NCBI RefSeq assembly: GCF_014850975.1
Contig: NZ_JACXST010000001.1
Location: forward strand, 1,550,001 to 1,614,000
From: Methylomonas fluvii
GTDB taxonomy: Bacteria > Pseudomonadota > Gammaproteobacteria > Methylococcales > Methylomonadaceae
Reading direction: 5' to 3'
Length of the DNA stretch: 64,000 nucleotides
Both the position numbers and the translations under genes were made by a program. Below the pieces are notes generated by a model that saw only the letters and a list, made by a program, of their open reading frames with translations, did no database searches and was not told the origin of the DNA. Position 1 is the stretch's first letter. Each line of letters starts with the position of its first letter. Below, one piece after another: positions 33,108 through 42,654 of the stretch.

Positions 33108-33580
33108 TAGAAGAACGTTACGACGAAGAGCGCTTCGAATTCGGCGAACGGGTCAGGCTGACGCGTAACGTTCGCAACGATGGCACCTATCCGGGCATGG
33201 ATGTCGGCGACTTTTTGCTGCGCCGAGGCAGTGTCGGCAATGTCATCGAAGTCGGCACCTTCCTGCAAGACCAAGTGATTTACACCGTGCATTTTCTGGA
33301 TGCCGGGCGCATGGTCGGGTGCCGGGCCGAAGAATTGATCTCTGCCGATGCGCCTTGGAATCCAAGCCGTTTCGAGTTCCGCGACCAGGTGGTGTGTACG
33401 ATAGACATCCCCACCCAAGAGGGTAGCTACCCTGCCGGTACCCAAGGCGAAATCTTGAAAGTGCTGCGGGACAGCAATCCCGTGCTCTACCACGTGCGAT
33501 TCCCGGGTAAAACCATGCAAGTGCCGGAAAGCGTATTGGAGCCGGCAGACCCATCCACCTTTAAAGAACCGGAGGCATAA
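33104..33580 (+). CDS. nifZ: NifZ with two NifZ-type domains
   Basis: A 158-residue protein made of two related beta-rich modules. The first has FGERVRLTRNVRNDGTYPG, RRGSVGNVIEVG and VHFLDAGRMVGCRAEELI, the NifZ core. The second has FRDQVVCTIDIPTQEGSYPAG and ends VPESVLE. NifZ helps form the second P-cluster of the MoFe protein. It overlaps nifW by 4 bases and is followed 1 base later by nifM. Confidence 0.93.
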   Translation: MIEERYDEERFEFGERVRLTRNVRNDGTYPGMDVGDFLLRRGSVGNVIEVGTFLQDQVIYTVHFLDAGRMVGCRAEELISADAPWNPSRFEFRDQVVCTIDIPTQEGSYPAGTQGEILKVLRDSNPVLYHVRFPGKTMQVPESVLEPADPSTFKEPEA

Positions 33581-33581
33581 C

Positions 33582-34433
33582 GTGAGTCAGACTTCGATAG
33601 AGCCTTATACCCTGTTACGGGCAGCTTTGAGCCTATTCCAGAAGGCACCGGCCGAATTGGAGCAACTGCAATTGCGCCAGGTGGAAGTGCAGGCTAAAAA
33701 TGAATACGAGATCGAAGGCCGGGTATTGAGTTCGTCTGAAGCGACCGGTGTGGTGATTTCCGACACGGAATTGGATAGGGCCTTCAAGGAAGTACGCGGC
33801 CGCTTTGAAGACGAAGAGGCATTTTTAGCAGCGTTGAGCGCCAACGATTTAGATATTGATAAACTCAAAGCCGCCTTGTATCGGCAGTGCAAAGTGGATG
33901 CGGTGATGGATAGAGTGGCGGCCCGTGCCCCTAAGGTCAACGAGGTGGAAATTGGGATTTTCTACCACTCGCACCCGGAAAAATTTCATAAACCCGAAAC
34001 GCGCCAGGCCAGACATATCTTGATCAGTATCAATCCGGATTACCCGGACAATACCCGCGAGGCAGCTTGGCGGCGGATTAACGAGGTTCTTGGCACCTTG
34101 AAACGCAAGCCGCATAAATTTACCGATCTGGCGCTGAAATATTCGGAATGCCCAACGGCGGTACAGGGCGGCGAAGTGGGTACGGTCGCCAAAGGCACCT
34201 TGTTTCCGGAACTGGATGCGGTATTGTTTAGTTTGAAAGAAGACGCCATCAGCGATGTGGTAGAAACTGAGATGGGCTTCCATGTGATTCAATGCATGAA
34301 GATCATTCACGCCGAAACCATGTCCTTGAAAAAAGCGACCCCGAAGATTCAGCAGATCATGCAGGATCGTTACCGCAGAAATTGCCAGCGCACTTGGCTG
34401 GCCAGTCTGCCCGCAGTCAACAGGAGTGCCTAA
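33582..34433 (+). CDS. nifM: NifM, peptidyl-prolyl isomerase for the Fe protein
   Basis: A 283-residue protein. The N-terminal chaperone-like helical region covers about residues 1-125. A parvulin domain follows (RQARHILISINPDYPDNTREA, GGEVGTVAKGTLFPELDAVLF, TEMGFHVIQCMKI). NifM is needed to mature the nitrogenase Fe protein. The start is GTG, 1 base after nifZ. Confidence 0.92.
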   Translation: MSQTSIEPYTLLRAALSLFQKAPAELEQLQLRQVEVQAKNEYEIEGRVLSSSEATGVVISDTELDRAFKEVRGRFEDEEAFLAALSANDLDIDKLKAALYRQCKVDAVMDRVAARAPKVNEVEIGIFYHSHPEKFHKPETRQARHILISINPDYPDNTREAAWRRINEVLGTLKRKPHKFTDLALKYSECPTAVQGGEVGTVAKGTLFPELDAVLFSLKEDAISDVVETEMGFHVIQCMKIIHAETMSLKKATPKIQQIMQDRYRRNCQRTWLASLPAVNRSA

Positions 34434-34434
34434 C

Positions 34435-35736
34435 ATGGTAAAAGAACCCAAACATTGTTCGTTTTGCGGTATCGAAGCATCGGCGGCCGTGCCGATGATT
34501 GCCGGCACGGAAGGCTACATCTGCGAAGCTTGCGTGATGTTGGCCAGCCAGGTGGTATCCAGCTGGGGCAAGAAAAAAGAATTAGCCGATATGCAAGGCC
34601 CCTTGCCCAAGCCGGCGGAAATGAAAGCCATGCTCGATCAGTATGTGATCGGCCAGGACTTGGCTAAGGAAATCTTGTCGGTAGCGGTGTATAACCACTA
34701 TAAACGCTTGAAAAACGTTAGTCGTAAAACCGGCGGTTTGGGCGAGTCCGATGATAGTGTGGAAATCGGTAAATCCAATATATTGATGATAGGCCCCTCT
34801 GGCACCGGCAAAACCTTGCTGGCTAGCACGCTGGCAAAAATCGTCGGCGTACCGTTTGCCGTTGCTGATGCGACGACCTTGACCCAGGCCGGTTACGTCG
34901 GTGACGACGTGGAAAATATCCTGGTGCGCTTGCTGGATGTAGCCGACGGCCAGATCAGCAGAGCCGAATGGGGCATGGTGTATATCGATGAAGTGGACAA
35001 GATTGCCCGCAGCCCGGAACAAGCTTTCGGTACTCGCGACGTGTCCGGCGAGGGCGTGCAGCAAGCCTTGCTAAGGCTGGTGGAAGGCTCTCAAGTTAAA
35101 GTTTCTGCCAAGGGCCGGCGCAAGGATCACAGCGGCAACGACTCGGTGATGATCGATACCAGCAATATTTTGTTTATTGCCGGCGGCGCGTTTCCGGGCT
35201 TGGAAAAGCACGTGGAAAAACGTTTGTTGCCGCCGAAAACCGCTATCGGTTTTCATGCCGAAGTCAGCAACCCGGACGACAAACCGACGCTGGAAGCGAT
35301 GTTGAATGCCACGCAGCCGGACGACTTGAAACGCTTCGGCTTGATCCCGGAATTTATCGGCCGTTTCCCCGTGTTGGCGCCGTTAGAGCCGTTGGATGTG
35401 GATGCCTTGATCCAAGTCTTGACCGAACCGAAAAACGCTTTGGTCAAACAATACCAACATCTGTTTGCCTTCGATGATGTCGAGTTGGAGTTCACTCAGG
35501 ATGCCTTGGTGGAAATCGCCGAAAAAGCCATTGCCCGCAACACCGGTGCCCGAGGCCTACGCGGCATCATGGAGCACGTACTGCGCCGCACCATGTTCGA
35601 TTTACCCTCCAGGCCGGACGTCGAGCGCTGCATCGTGAATGCCGAGGTGATACGCGGCGAAGCGGAAATTGAAGTGGTGCCGCGCGACAAACCCACAGAC
35701 GGTGACGGTTTGAAACGGTTATCGGGTGGGGAGTGA
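34435..35736 (+). CDS. clpX: ClpX-type unfoldase within the nif operon
   Basis: A 433-residue AAA+ protein. The N-terminal zinc finger has C8, C11, C30 and C33. Walker A is [11 protein letters not shown] and Walker [12 protein letters not shown], followed by the sensor/arginine regions and the [10 protein letters not shown] motif. AGGAG lies 8 bases before this ATG; the alternative GTG at 34426 has none. No clpP accompanies it. The position matches the second clpX of Azotobacter nif clusters, thought to control turnover of nitrogenase factors. The housekeeping clpX must be elsewhere. Confidence 0.92.
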   Translation: MVKEPKHCSFCGIEASAAVPMIAGTEGYICEACVMLASQVVSSWGKKKELADMQGPLPKPAEMKAMLDQYVIGQDLAKEILSVAVYNHYKRLKNVSRKTGGLGESDDSVEIGKSNILMIGPSGTGKTLLASTLAKIVGVPFAVADATTLTQAGYVGDDVENILVRLLDVADGQISRAEWGMVYIDEVDKIARSPEQAFGTRDVSGEGVQQALLRLVEGSQVKVSAKGRRKDHSGNDSVMIDTSNILFIAGGAFPGLEKHVEKRLLPPKTAIGFHAEVSNPDDKPTLEAMLNATQPDDLKRFGLIPEFIGRFPVLAPLEPLDVDALIQVLTEPKNALVKQYQHLFAFDDVELEFTQDALVEIAEKAIARNTGARGLRGIMEHVLRRTMFDLPSRPDVERCIVNAEVIRGEAEIEVVPRDKPTDGDGLKRLSGGE

Positions 35737-35743
35737 GTTTGGC

Positions 35744-35772
35744 GGCTGGGCTGCGCAAGCCGCAGCCCAGCC
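35744..35772 (+). terminator. Strong hairpin between clpX and the Grx-BolA gene
   Basis: A perfect 12-bp GC-rich stem (GGCTGGGCTGCG / CGCAGCCCAGCC) with a 5-base loop, 8 bases after the clpX stop. There is no T-run directly after it, so it may attenuate or stabilise the transcript rather than terminate fully, separating the clpX part from grx-nifF. Confidence 0.55.
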
Positions 35773-35810
35773 CTGGCATTGAAAAGTTTTAGTTAATCGA
35801 GAAACCTACT

Positions 35811-36428
35811 ATGAGCGTTAAAGAAAAAATCTTGCAACAACTTGCCGAAAATCCGGTGATTATTTACATGAAAGGCGTACCAAGCGCTCCGGAATGCGGT
35901 TTTTCCGCGAAGACTGTCGGCATCTTGAACGAAACCAAGATCCCTTACGCTTATGTCAACGTCTTACAATCGCCGTTCATCCGCGAAAAGCTGCCGTCCA
36001 TTTCCAAATGGCCTACCTTCCCGCAAGTGTTCATTAACGGTGAACTGATCGGCGGTGCCGACATCGTCGAATCCATGTACAAGGACGGCACCCTGTTACC
36101 ACTATTGCAAGCGACCGTTCAGCCCGCCGAGAGCGCGGACGCCAGTCAAACCATTACCCATTCCGAAGTGGAAGCCTTGATTCTGGCGGCCTATCCGGGG
36201 GCCACTATCGGCATCGAGGGTGCCGGTTGCGATTTAAACATCACCGTGGTCAGCGAATTGTTCGCCGATCAACCCATGATCAAACAACATCAAGGCGTCA
36301 TGGCTACATTGAGCGCGCCGTTGGCGTCCGGCCGTTTGCATGCCGTCACGCTAAAGACCCATACGCCCGAAGCCTGGGCCGCCCAACAACCGGCGGCAAA
36401 TCCGGGCTTGCTACAAATTCAAATCTGA
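35811..36428 (+). CDS. Monothiol glutaredoxin fused to a BolA domain
   Basis: A 205-residue fusion. Residues 1-107 are a CGFS monothiol glutaredoxin (C29-G30-F31-S32; conserved WPTFPQVFINGELIGGADI). Residues about 118-195 form a BolA domain (HSEVEALILAAYPGATI, IKQHQGVMATLSAPLASGRLHAVTLKT). CGFS glutaredoxins and BolA proteins form a shared 2Fe-2S complex, so a fusion is functionally sensible. Between clpX and nifF it is likely a nif-dedicated cluster carrier. Confidence 0.88.
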   Translation: MSVKEKILQQLAENPVIIYMKGVPSAPECGFSAKTVGILNETKIPYAYVNVLQSPFIREKLPSISKWPTFPQVFINGELIGGADIVESMYKDGTLLPLLQATVQPAESADASQTITHSEVEALILAAYPGATIGIEGAGCDLNITVVSELFADQPMIKQHQGVMATLSAPLASGRLHAVTLKTHTPEAWAAQQPAANPGLLQIQI

Positions 36429-36452
36429 TCTAGTTAACAAGGAGACAATACT

Positions 36453-36983
36453 ATGGCAAAAGTAGGCATTTTTTTTGGTACCGATACCGGCAACACGCGT
36501 AAAGTCGCCAAGACCATTGCGACGAAATTGGGTGATGCGGCCGACAAACCGGTCAATATCAACAAAGCCTCCGTGGACGATTTGTTGGCTTACGACGTCT
36601 TGATTGTCGGTTCGCCCACTTACGGCGAAGGAGAACTGCCGGGCATGAGCGCCGGACACGACAACGAGAGCTGGGAAGAATTTCTGCCCACGTTGGCGGG
36701 TGCCGATTTCTCCGGCAAAACCGTCGCGATCTACGGTCTAGGTGACCAGGAAGGCTATCCCGGCAATTTCGTCGATGCCTTGGGCTTTTTATATGACGCC
36801 TTTGCCGACGCCGGTGCCACCATCATCGGCATGACCAGCAGCGAAGGTTACACTTTTAAAAAGTCCAAAGCCTTGCTGGGCGACCAATTTGTCGGTTTGG
36901 CATTGGATGAGGATAACCAGAAAGAGCTGAGCGAAGGTAGGCTCAGCGCTTGGCTGGATTCTATTTCCTCCGCCTGGGCTTGA
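36453..36983 (+). CDS. nifF: Nitrogenase-type flavodoxin
   Basis: A 176-residue long-chain flavodoxin. The FMN phosphate loop is FFGTDTGNTRKVAKTI, and the aromatic FMN-stacking loops are SPTYGEGELPG and GLGDQEGYPGNFVDALG. It carries electrons to the nitrogenase Fe protein. AAGGAGA precedes its start. It is the last clearly nif gene of the operon. Confidence 0.93.
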   Translation: MAKVGIFFGTDTGNTRKVAKTIATKLGDAADKPVNINKASVDDLLAYDVLIVGSPTYGEGELPGMSAGHDNESWEEFLPTLAGADFSGKTVAIYGLGDQEGYPGNFVDALGFLYDAFADAGATIIGMTSSEGYTFKKSKALLGDQFVGLALDEDNQKELSEGRLSAWLDSISSAWA

Positions 36984-36993
36984 TAGGCTAGCC

Positions 36994-37434
36994 ATGATCG
37001 AAGAAGCGGCTGTCGTTACCCGCGTTAGCGATGGCCGCACCTGGATCAAAAGTCTGCAAAGTAATGCCTGCAGCGGCTGTTTGCAACAACCGTCCTGCGG
37101 CACCGCTACGCTGGCAAAAGTGCTCCCTAAACGCGAGTTTCCAGTCGATTGCGACATAAACCTGCAAGCCGGCGATCATGTGATGGTGGAGATAGACGAC
37201 AGCCAACTGTTGCTCACGTCGCTATTACTCTATCTGGTGCCGTTGATTTTCATGCTGCTTGGGGTGGGCATGGCCGAAGCCTGGCTACCCGAACCGTTTA
37301 ATAGTGGTTACTTACCCGAAGTGGCGTTAAGCACATTGCTGGCCGGCTTTTGGTTGATAAACCGCTGTCAAAATCTGCTACTGCTCCATCTTTGTTTTAA
37401 GCCGCAAATCGTCAAGAAACTCGGTAATGATTGA
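36994..37434 (+). CDS. rseC: RseC/SoxR-reducing-system family membrane protein
   Basis: A 146-residue protein with the RseC cysteine pattern C-x2-C-x5-C (NACSGCLQQPSCG) near residues 27-36. Two membrane segments follow (LLLTSLLLYLVPLIFMLLGVG and LSTLLAGFWLI). Family members sit with Rnf-type electron-transport genes or with sigma-E regulators. After nifF it may belong to nitrogenase electron supply. That role is inferred from position. Confidence 0.85.
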   Translation: MIEEAAVVTRVSDGRTWIKSLQSNACSGCLQQPSCGTATLAKVLPKREFPVDCDINLQAGDHVMVEIDDSQLLLTSLLLYLVPLIFMLLGVGMAEAWLPEPFNSGYLPEVALSTLLAGFWLINRCQNLLLLHLCFKPQIVKKLGND

Positions 37435-38301
37435 GTTTTCGCGTGTTGATGCGCATGCCGATACAAGATCAGCAAGATGTTGAGTGCCATGTTATCCGCC
37501 AACGGTGGACGACTGCACGTCTAGTCATTAGCCGCAATGGAATTGGGCCTTTGTAGCCTTGATGCAGCGCTAGCGGAATCGGCGTTGGCTTTGCCTGTCA
37601 TCAAGTTAAGACCGGCAATTGAAGGGTGTTGGCCTGCGAAACCTCGATTCCATCGAGGCTACTTGCTGGCCGATTCCGGGAATCGGAATTTCATTGACTG
37701 CTTTCCGGCGATGTGTCTGAAGAGAAGACGGTCGCCAGACGACCCTTAGGCGACATTCAGATTTTCCAGTTTCTTTAAAGTGAATTCGTAAAGCGGACAT
37801 TCATTTTTCTTAGGGTTTGTCGGCCTTCGAGTGGCGACAAAGTATCGATCGGACTAAACCGTTCAGACGGCACGTTCTTATAGCGAAATCTTCGACCAAG
37901 GCGGGTGTTATCCTTCCAGGCAACAAACTCTGTTTGCGATTGACAGCAAGGTATTTCACTTAATTTTTCATAAAAAATAGGGCATTTAACGCATTTTTCT
38001 TTTGTGACTTTGCCTCATCGATCCAATTCACGTTGATGTTTTACCAGAAAATATCACATCTACTATTACCTAACTAATTGTAAATAAATGCTTTGTTTCA
38101 ATGAGGCGCTTTGAACAAATACCGACCCACTTAAATTGGAATATTTATTGCTCATTTTAACGGTTATTTGCTAAAAACTTAACCCCCCCAGAGAACACAA
38201 AATCAGCAATCTTTAGGATGAAGTGAGGCAACCACAACTATGATCAAAAGTCTGCATGGAGCTTTAAAAGTAGATCTTTCAATGATGAATAGGAGTTATT
38301 A
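37435..38301. other. 867-base intergenic region with stacked hairpins and AT-rich leader
   Basis: No convincing gene. The first half holds three close hairpins: CCTCGAT/ATCGAGG (37642-37658), CCGATTC/GAATCGG (37670-37686) and GGTCG/CGACC (37730-37744). The second half (about 37950-38200) is AT-rich and then leads into the fecI gene, so it likely holds that promoter. I saw no clear Fur box. Two open frames of 60-70 codons exist but lack good ribosome-binding sites. Confidence 0.5.
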
Positions 38302-38805
38302 ATGGCAACGGAATTGCTGACTAATGAAGCCTTGTCCCAACTTTATCGAGAGCATCATTCTTGGCTACTAAGCTGGCTGGACAAGCGCGTGCAATGTCGC
38401 TTGCAAGCCGAAGATCATGCGCAGGACACATTTGTGCGGGTAATGGCATCGGGTCGCACACCGGATCTAAACGAACCCAGACCCTATCTCGCCACCATCG
38501 CAAAAAACTTACTGATAAACCACTGGCGTCGAGCCACCATTGAACAAGTGTACCTGGAACGCCTCTCGGCGCTTCCTGAAGCCACTTCGTTGTCAATGGA
38601 AGAAAATGCCATTATTCTGGAAACCCTGCAAGAAATTGATGAATTGCTTAATCGACTACCTGAAAAAGCACGTAAAGCATTTTTTATGTCTCAGATCGAT
38701 GGGCTTACCTATGTTGAAATTGCCGAAAAACTGGGCGTCAGTGACCGCATGGTCAGAAAGTACATGGTACAAGCCATGGTGTTGTGTCTGAGCGTGGAGT
38801 TCTAA
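38302..38805 (+). CDS. ECF sigma factor, FecI-like
   Basis: A 167-residue sigma-70-family ECF factor. Region 2 (LYREHHSWLLSWLDKRV..QAEDHAQDTFVRVM) and region 4 (LPEKARKAFFMSQIDGLTYVEIAEKLGVSDRMVRKYM) are both complete. FecI-type factors switch on a TonB-dependent receptor when a signal passes from the receptor through FecR. Its partners follow at once: FecR at 38812 and an STN-domain receptor at 40013. AGGAG lies 7 bases before the ATG. Confidence 0.92.
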   Translation: MATELLTNEALSQLYREHHSWLLSWLDKRVQCRLQAEDHAQDTFVRVMASGRTPDLNEPRPYLATIAKNLLINHWRRATIEQVYLERLSALPEATSLSMEENAIILETLQEIDELLNRLPEKARKAFFMSQIDGLTYVEIAEKLGVSDRMVRKYMVQAMVLCLSVEF

Positions 38806-38811
38806 CAGCAC

Positions 38812-39786
38812 ATGCCTTCCGGAGATCGGCAAAAAATTCATCCTCGCGTCGTGGCCGAGGCTGCTGAATGGTTTATGGTCCTAAGTTCTGGCAGCGTTCG
38901 CCCAGAGGAAACCGCCCAGTGGCAAGCTTGGTTAGCGTTGCACCCGGACCATCAAATGGCTTGGGCCAGAGTCGAGTTTTATTCCGGCAAACTCAAATCA
39001 CTCCCGCCGCAAGCCGCTTTCGCAACAACCGCAGCATTAAATGCCCCCAATCTCAATCGAAGACGCATGCTGTTGAGCATGGCCATGTTTGGCCTCGCAG
39101 GCATGTCGGGTTGGCAGATTTCTCGCGGCCGCTACTGGCAGGAATGGTTGGCCGATCAACATACAGCACTCGGCGAAAGCAAAATCATCACCCTAACCGA
39201 TGGTTCCACCGTGGTTCTGGATAGCGGCAGCGCGCTTAACGTCGACTTCTCGGTTAATTTCCGCCGGCTGCAACTGGTTAAAGGGGAAATTTACATCGAA
39301 ACAGCGCCTGATACCGTTGGCTGGAAACGGCCGTTTGTCGTGGATACGCCGGAAGGCCGGGTTCTAGCACTTGGAACTCGCTTTAGTGTGAGCCAACAAG
39401 AAAACCGTACACAGGTGACTGTGTTTCAAGATGCTGTAGAAATTCAGCCAACCGACACAACTTCCGCCAAACAAACCCTGCGCGCCGGCCAACAAGCTCA
39501 GTTTGCGGCTAACCACATTGAGTCGATCTACCAACACAACCAGGATAGACCGGCTTGGACGCAAGGCTTTATTGTTGCCGATGACTTGCCACTTAGCGAG
39601 TTCTTGCTGCAACTAAGCCGTTACCGGCCAAGCTATATCACCTGCGCTCCCGAGATAGCTGATTTACGGATCATCGGCTCCTATCCACTGAAAGATACCG
39701 ACAAAATTCTTGCGTTTCTTGAGGCCAACCTGCCCGTCAAACTCTCACACCCGTTACCGTTCTGGGTTAAAGTCCTGCCGCGTTAA
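38812..39786 (+). CDS. FecR-type anti-sigma regulator
   Basis: A 324-residue protein. An N-terminal sigma-binding DUF4880 segment (VAEAAEWFMVLSSGSVRPEE...HQMAWARVEFY) precedes one membrane helix (MLLSMAMFGLAGMSGWQI). The FecR periplasmic domain follows (SKIITLTDGSTVVLDSGSALNVDF), with a C-terminal STN-like segment. It senses the state of the receptor and controls the FecI factor 6 bases upstream. Confidence 0.92.
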   Translation: MPSGDRQKIHPRVVAEAAEWFMVLSSGSVRPEETAQWQAWLALHPDHQMAWARVEFYSGKLKSLPPQAAFATTAALNAPNLNRRRMLLSMAMFGLAGMSGWQISRGRYWQEWLADQHTALGESKIITLTDGSTVVLDSGSALNVDFSVNFRRLQLVKGEIYIETAPDTVGWKRPFVVDTPEGRVLALGTRFSVSQQENRTQVTVFQDAVEIQPTDTTSAKQTLRAGQQAQFAANHIESIYQHNQDRPAWTQGFIVADDLPLSEFLLQLSRYRPSYITCAPEIADLRIIGSYPLKDTDKILAFLEANLPVKLSHPLPFWVKVLPR

Positions 39787-40012
39787 TCGAGCTTTTTGTC
39801 AGTCGCAGACCAGTGACTATTGTTGAGTTTGTGCGTTTTGAAATGCTTGCATTCGCATTCTAATCAGCCACAGAGTCTGATTTACCCAAAAATATTCTTT
39901 TTTAAAAACAATTAGTTAAAAAATTTATTAAATTTTCTACAATTTGCAGTTCCGGTTTTTTCCTCCTCGTTTGTATTAGCTAATGAAAACACCACACATG
40001 GAGAAAAAACCG

Positions 40013-42526
40013 ATGTCAAACACACACCGCCGCTGCAATCCGGGTTCTCAGCCATCCCGATTGAGCCAAGCCATACAGGGAATTCTATTGGCTTCAGCGC
40101 TGACCGCTTCAGTCGCAGCCCATGGAGAAGAAACTACCAACAGGAAGAGCTACCACATCAGCGGCGGCTCCTTGGGACATGCCCTTAGCCAGTTTGCGCG
40201 TGATGCCGGCATCCTGTTTACCGGGGAATCGACATTGACCGACGGCAAAACCAGCAAGGGCTTGGATGGCGAATACACCGTCGAAGAAGGCTTTCGAAAG
40301 CTCCTCGCGGGAACGGGTTTGACCTATACCATCACGAGCGACAATGCGGTAGCGATCAGGGTTGCGGAAACGGGAAGTGACGCGGCTTCGGCTTTGCCGG
40401 CGGTGAAGGTTGTTGGGCAGGTAGTAGATGTGAACGATCCTTACAATACGGCTTACAACCGGACTGAATCTTCGACTGCCACTAAAACCGACACCCCGAT
40501 TATGGAGACGCCGATGTCCATTCAGGTGGTGCCCCGAGCAGTGATGCAGGATCAACAAACTACTAGAGTAAAAGACGCGCTTGAGAATGTCAGCGGTGTG
40601 CGTTCCAACACAACGCTGGGTTATGGAACTGGCTTTATTATTCGGGGATTTCGCAATCAGAGAGTGTTTCGAAACGGTCTTGTTGCTAACGGCATTTCGA
40701 TAGGAGGCGCTACTGAGCTCGACACCGCTAATCTGCAAAACGTTGAAGTACTTAAAGGGCCTGCGGCCATGCTATTTGGCCGGATAGAACCGGGTGGCCT
40801 TATCAACGTGAATACCAAACGTGGGGAAAAATCATCACGTTATTCGGTGGAACAACGTTTCGGTTCCTATGACTTTTACCGCACCGAATGGGATGCAACC
40901 GGCTCTCTTACCGACGACCAGTCATTAACTTATCGCTTTTCCGGTAGCAATCAAAATAATAATTCATTCAGGGACTTCAATTTTAATGATCGTGTCTCTG
41001 CCTACTCCTCTCTCACTTGGCGGCCCAGCGATGCAACTGAAATGTCTTTGGATGTCGAAGGCTTGGATCAGGATTTTCAAGTTGATCGCGGCTTGTTTGC
41101 GATAGGAGACAGGCCTGCACCAGTTCCTGTCGAACGTTCATATATTGATCCAAACGACCCGGTAGATACGTTATCGAATATCAATTTGGGATTCAATTTA
41201 ACCCACGCCTTTAACGATGATTGGTCATTACATCATCGTTTTTTAGCTACCCATAACCAGAGTTCTGATATTTCCGTCAAACCGGCTAATGCTTTCACCG
41301 TGCAGCAATTCTTGAATCCAAGCCAAGGGAATCGCACTTATCTACGCAATATATTTTCCCAAACAGTGAAATCTCAAACGTACACGACCAATTTGGATTT
41401 AACTGGAAATATTAATTTCTTGGGCACTCAACATCAACCTCTAGTCGGCTTCGATTATTTAAGATCGACGGGCAGTTATTTAACTCGAGGTAATTTTGTG
41501 AATCCGATCAATGGCTTGGGTATTGACATATACAACCCGGTATATGGCATTGATCCTTCGTTCTATGACACCGCTTTAGCAACGCCATTTCCTGCCGGGC
41601 TTAATCATTCGTATATGAGGGATGAATGGTATGGTGTGTACTTTCAGGACCATATAACCCTTTGGGATTCCGTTCATTTGATTGGCGGCGGTCGCTACGA
41701 TTGGGCGACAACCGGTCGGGGTAGAGATGCTACGTTTAGCGCTGCGGAAGCCGTATTACCTGAGCGAAATGATGAAGGCTTCAGCCCACGGGTGGGCGTT
41801 TTATATCAACCCGTATCATGGATGAGCATTTACGGTAACTGGACGACGTCTTTTGGGGCCAATAACGGAGTTACAGCTACCGGGTCGACAATCGCCCCAG
41901 AGATTGGCGAGCAGTACGAAGCGGGTTTAAAAACTGAATTATTCGACCGGCGTTTGACGACTACCTTGGCTTACTATCATTTAGCCAAGGAAAATATAAT
42001 GACCCGCGACCTAAATAGTCCTGATCCTTCTGCCAGAGCGGCGATCGGCCAAGCACGCAGCCAAGGCATCGAATTGGATATGATAGGCCAAATTACTGAT
42101 GGTCTTAGCTTGATCGGAAACTATGCGTATACCGATGCACGTATTACCAAAGACTATTCCGGTCTTCAGGGGAATAAAATGAATAACGTGCCCGAGCATT
42201 CCGGAAGCATGTGGTTAAAGTACGAGATTCAAAATTATGAGCAGTTAAAAGGTTGGAGTGCCGGACTCGGGATGTTTGCCTCAGGACAAAGACAAGGCGA
42301 CGACGCTAATACTTTTGCTTTGCCCGGTTACGCCCGGTTAGATGCGTTTGCCGCGTATCGTCACGATTTCAAGGATACACGTCTTACAGCGCAGTTAAAT
42401 ATCCGCAACCTGTTGGATAAAACTTATTACGAGTCGACCGATCCTTTTCAAAATGCACCACCGCGCGTCGGCATTTATCCGGGTGCACCTTTGACGGCCA
42501 TCGGTTCCATACGCTTGGAATTTTAA
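40013..42526 (+). CDS. TonB-dependent siderophore receptor with STN signalling domain
   Basis: An 837-residue FpvA/FecA-like transducer. It has a long signal peptide, an STN domain (SYHISGGSLGHALSQFARDA through GLTYTITSDNAVAIRV, about residues 45-115), then a TonB-box-like SALPAVKVVGQ. A plug (SGVRSNTTLGYGTGFIIRGFRNQ) and beta barrel follow, ending in EF. With the FecI/FecR pair upstream it forms a complete surface-signalling unit for a ferric siderophore. The start at 40013 has GGAG 9 bases before it; upstream in-frame ATGs do not. Confidence 0.93.
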   Translation: MSNTHRRCNPGSQPSRLSQAIQGILLASALTASVAAHGEETTNRKSYHISGGSLGHALSQFARDAGILFTGESTLTDGKTSKGLDGEYTVEEGFRKLLAGTGLTYTITSDNAVAIRVAETGSDAASALPAVKVVGQVVDVNDPYNTAYNRTESSTATKTDTPIMETPMSIQVVPRAVMQDQQTTRVKDALENVSGVRSNTTLGYGTGFIIRGFRNQRVFRNGLVANGISIGGATELDTANLQNVEVLKGPAAMLFGRIEPGGLINVNTKRGEKSSRYSVEQRFGSYDFYRTEWDATGSLTDDQSLTYRFSGSNQNNNSFRDFNFNDRVSAYSSLTWRPSDATEMSLDVEGLDQDFQVDRGLFAIGDRPAPVPVERSYIDPNDPVDTLSNINLGFNLTHAFNDDWSLHHRFLATHNQSSDISVKPANAFTVQQFLNPSQGNRTYLRNIFSQTVKSQTYTTNLDLTGNINFLGTQHQPLVGFDYLRSTGSYLTRGNFVNPINGLGIDIYNPVYGIDPSFYDTALATPFPAGLNHSYMRDEWYGVYFQDHITLWDSVHLIGGGRYDWATTGRGRDATFSAAEAVLPERNDEGFSPRVGVLYQPVSWMSIYGNWTTSFGANNGVTATGSTIAPEIGEQYEAGLKTELFDRRLTTTLAYYHLAKENIMTRDLNSPDPSARAAIGQARSQGIELDMIGQITDGLSLIGNYAYTDARITKDYSGLQGNKMNNVPEHSGSMWLKYEIQNYEQLKGWSAGLGMFASGQRQGDDANTFALPGYARLDAFAAYRHDFKDTRLTAQLNIRNLLDKTYYESTDPFQNAPPRVGIYPGAPLTAIGSIRLEF

Positions 42527-42569
42527 TCGGCCACATTAGGCTTTATGGTTTCCCTAATGTTGTTCAGTA

Positions 42570-42600
42570 GCACGGGTTAGCTAACAGCGATAACCCGTGC
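42570..42600 (+). terminator. Hairpin downstream of the receptor gene
   Basis: A perfect 10-bp stem (GCACGGGTTA / TAACCCGTGC) with an 11-base loop, about 44 bases after the receptor stop. No T-run follows, so it may be a weak or factor-dependent stop, or a processing point before the PepSY gene. Confidence 0.45.
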
Positions 42601-42654
42601 ACTGAGCTGCTTAGGTGGTGGCGATCTAACCTATTTAATATTCCACAAAATCGC

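Noticed and set aside
37537-37800. Short open frames in the gap after rseC
   Set aside because: They run across hairpin-forming sequence, have no good start region and resemble no protein.
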